Below are positions 63,041-64,000 of a DNA stretch of 64,000 nt, piece by piece. Both the position numbers and the translations under genes were made by a program. The stretch is from the NCBI RefSeq assembly GCF_023703325.1, contig NZ_JAMQGM010000014.1:1-64000 (forward strand), written 5' to 3'. Within the stretch, counting starts at the first letter, position 1. Each line of letters starts with the position of its first letter. The notes under the pieces are model-generated. The model was not told where the DNA came from. It saw only the letters and a program-made list of their open reading frames with translations, and made no database searches. This DNA comes from Streptomyces meridianus. GTDB taxonomy: Bacteria > Actinomycetota > Actinomycetes > Streptomycetales > Streptomycetaceae.

Positions 63041-64000
63041 GTGACTGACGGATCCTGGGTGCGGCAGCGCCCCTTGTGGGCCCGCTGGCCGTGGAACGCG
63101 GTGTTCGGCGCATCGCTGATCGCCCTGGCGGGCGGACTGCTGTGGTGGCTGTTCAGCACCTCGTGCGCCGACGGGGTGCGGCGGGTGGGCGCGGACGGGC
63201 AGTGCGTCGGCGTGACCGACGGGGAGTACCACTTCACACAGAACCTCGGCAAGATCTCCGAGCTGATACTCAAGGAGAACCGGTCCGTCGAGCAGGAGGA
63301 GGCGAAGCACGGCACCGCGTACGTCAGCGTCGTCTACCTCATGCCGATGATGCCGGACGAGAAGGACTCCAACACCGTCGACTCCCTGCGGCACGAGCTC
63401 CAGGGCGCGTACGCCGCCCAGTACGACGCGAACCACCACTTCGGCAACGGCGACGTGCCGCGGATCAAGCTGCTGCTGGGCAACAGCGGAAGCAGCACCG
63501 AGCAGCGGTCGGCGGCGCTGGACGAGATCCGCAAGCGCACCGAGGCGGACCGCATCGTCGCGGTCGCCGGCCTGGGCACCAGCACGAACGCGACCAAGGA
63601 GATGGTCGGGACCATCACGAAGCCCGCGGCGGACGGGGGGCTCGGACTGGGTGCGGTGGGTGCCGTCCTGACGGCCGACACCTTCGACGAGGTCGAGGGG
63701 CTCGTCCGGGTGGCACCCACCAACTCGGACGAGGCGGCCGCTGCGGCGGCGTTCCTGCAGAGCAAGGAATACGCGGACAAGCGGGTGCTGGTGGTCCAGG
63801 ACTCGAAGCCGGACGACCAGTACACCCGGACGCTGAGCCAGGCGTTCCTCAAGGCCCTGCCGAAGAAGCGGCGATTCGCCCGCGTCGAGCAGTACGACTC
63901 GTCCCAGGCCGGTTCGGCGACCACCTTCAAGGCCCTGATGGCCAATCTGTGCACCTACAAGCCCGATGTCGTCTATTTCGCGGGGCGCGGGGTCGACCTG
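63041..64000 (+). CDS. Membrane-anchored ligand-binding protein, partial
   Basis: The gene starts with GTG at 63041 (AAGGAGA upstream) and runs off the window after 320 codons. A short basic/aromatic N-terminus and one membrane helix (about residues 19-38, AVFGASLIALAGGLLWWLF) lead into an extracytoplasmic domain. This reads like a type I periplasmic-binding (branched-chain amino-acid receptor) fold: KLLLGNSGSSTEQRSAALDEI, VAVAGLGTSTNATKEM, LVRVAPTNSDEAAAAAAFL and ADKRVLVVQDSKPDDQYTRTLSQAFL. The remaining C-terminal part is not visible. Whether a second membrane helix or a cytoplasmic domain follows would decide if it is a receptor. Confidence 0.8.
   Translation, partial: MTDGSWVRQRPLWARWPWNAVFGASLIALAGGLLWWLFSTSCADGVRRVGADGQCVGVTDGEYHFTQNLGKISELILKENRSVEQEEAKHGTAYVSVVYLMPMMPDEKDSNTVDSLRHELQGAYAAQYDANHHFGNGDVPRIKLLLGNSGSSTEQRSAALDEIRKRTEADRIVAVAGLGTSTNATKEMVGTITKPAADGGLGLGAVGAVLTADTFDEVEGLVRVAPTNSDEAAAAAAFLQSKEYADKRVLVVQDSKPDDQYTRTLSQAFLKALPKKRRFARVEQYDSSQAGSATTFKALMANLCTYKPDVVYFAGRGVDL

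Overview
The window looks like a chromosomal segment of a streptomycete (Streptomyces or a close relative). The DNA is very GC-rich, GTG and TTG starts are common, and genes are often translationally coupled through ATGA, GTGA or TGATG overlaps. Several families typical of the group are present: DUF2637, an SAV2148-like HEPN protein, PF04672-type SAM methyltransferases, a PP2C-like/ATP-binding protein cluster and several GNAT acetyltransferases. I see no tRNA, rRNA or CRISPR array. All family assignments were made by reading the translations, without any database search.

Layout: (1) 1-10 kb holds a serine hydrolase, an F420-type nitroreductase and a DUF1206 membrane protein. These are followed by a leftward xanthine-dehydrogenase-type operon (FAD, 2Fe-2S and Mo subunits plus the XdhC chaperone) that faces a PucR-type regulator. 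(2) 10-25 kb is mostly housekeeping and orphan genes: a decayed methyltransferase, a HAD hydrolase, a lipoprotein, a GntR regulator, a DUF2637/ATPase/PP2C/regulator group, rsgA, a YihY/BrkB protein and aidB. (3) 26.1-35.8 kb is a complete assimilatory sulfur locus. It runs from a short cysteine-type leader peptide through sulfite reductase, a 70-aa zinc-ribbon protein, cysH, cysC, cysD and cysN to a sulfonate-type ABC importer and a sirohydrochlorin chelatase. (4) 36-47 kb is mixed: a methyltransferase, two phosphotransferases, an IS5-type transposase remnant, a DUF2975/HTH pair under a perfect operator, a secreted subtilase, a CDP-alcohol phosphatidyltransferase, an exonuclease and the SAV2148 protein. 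(5) 47.3-52.1 kb is an accessory island with a three-gene recombinase module. Next to it is a SnoaL-like/LysR pair bracketed by two ~97-bp structured direct repeats. (6) 53-57.7 kb carries glgX and treY for glycogen/trehalose metabolism. (7) 57.7-64 kb carries SRPBCC and GNAT genes, a regulator/membrane-protein pair with two operators, a partial duplication of the GNAT gene's 3' end, and a large P-loop ATPase next to a membrane-anchored ligand-binding protein that runs off the window.

How it works together: the sulfur locus converts sulfate to APS (CysDN), APS to sulfite (CysH) and sulfite to sulfide (sulfite reductase, whose siroheme needs the CbiX-type chelatase), while the ABC system brings in organosulfur. 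The leader peptide suggests that cysteine supply tunes the locus. The xdh operon is probably induced for purine breakdown by the PucR-type protein. GlgX releases maltooligosaccharides that TreY converts to maltooligosyl-trehalose, so a treZ partner is expected elsewhere.

The most unusual parts are the recombinase trio with its repeat-bracketed cargo, the ATPase/receptor pair at the right edge, and two small autoregulated membrane-protein/regulator modules with clear palindromic operators.
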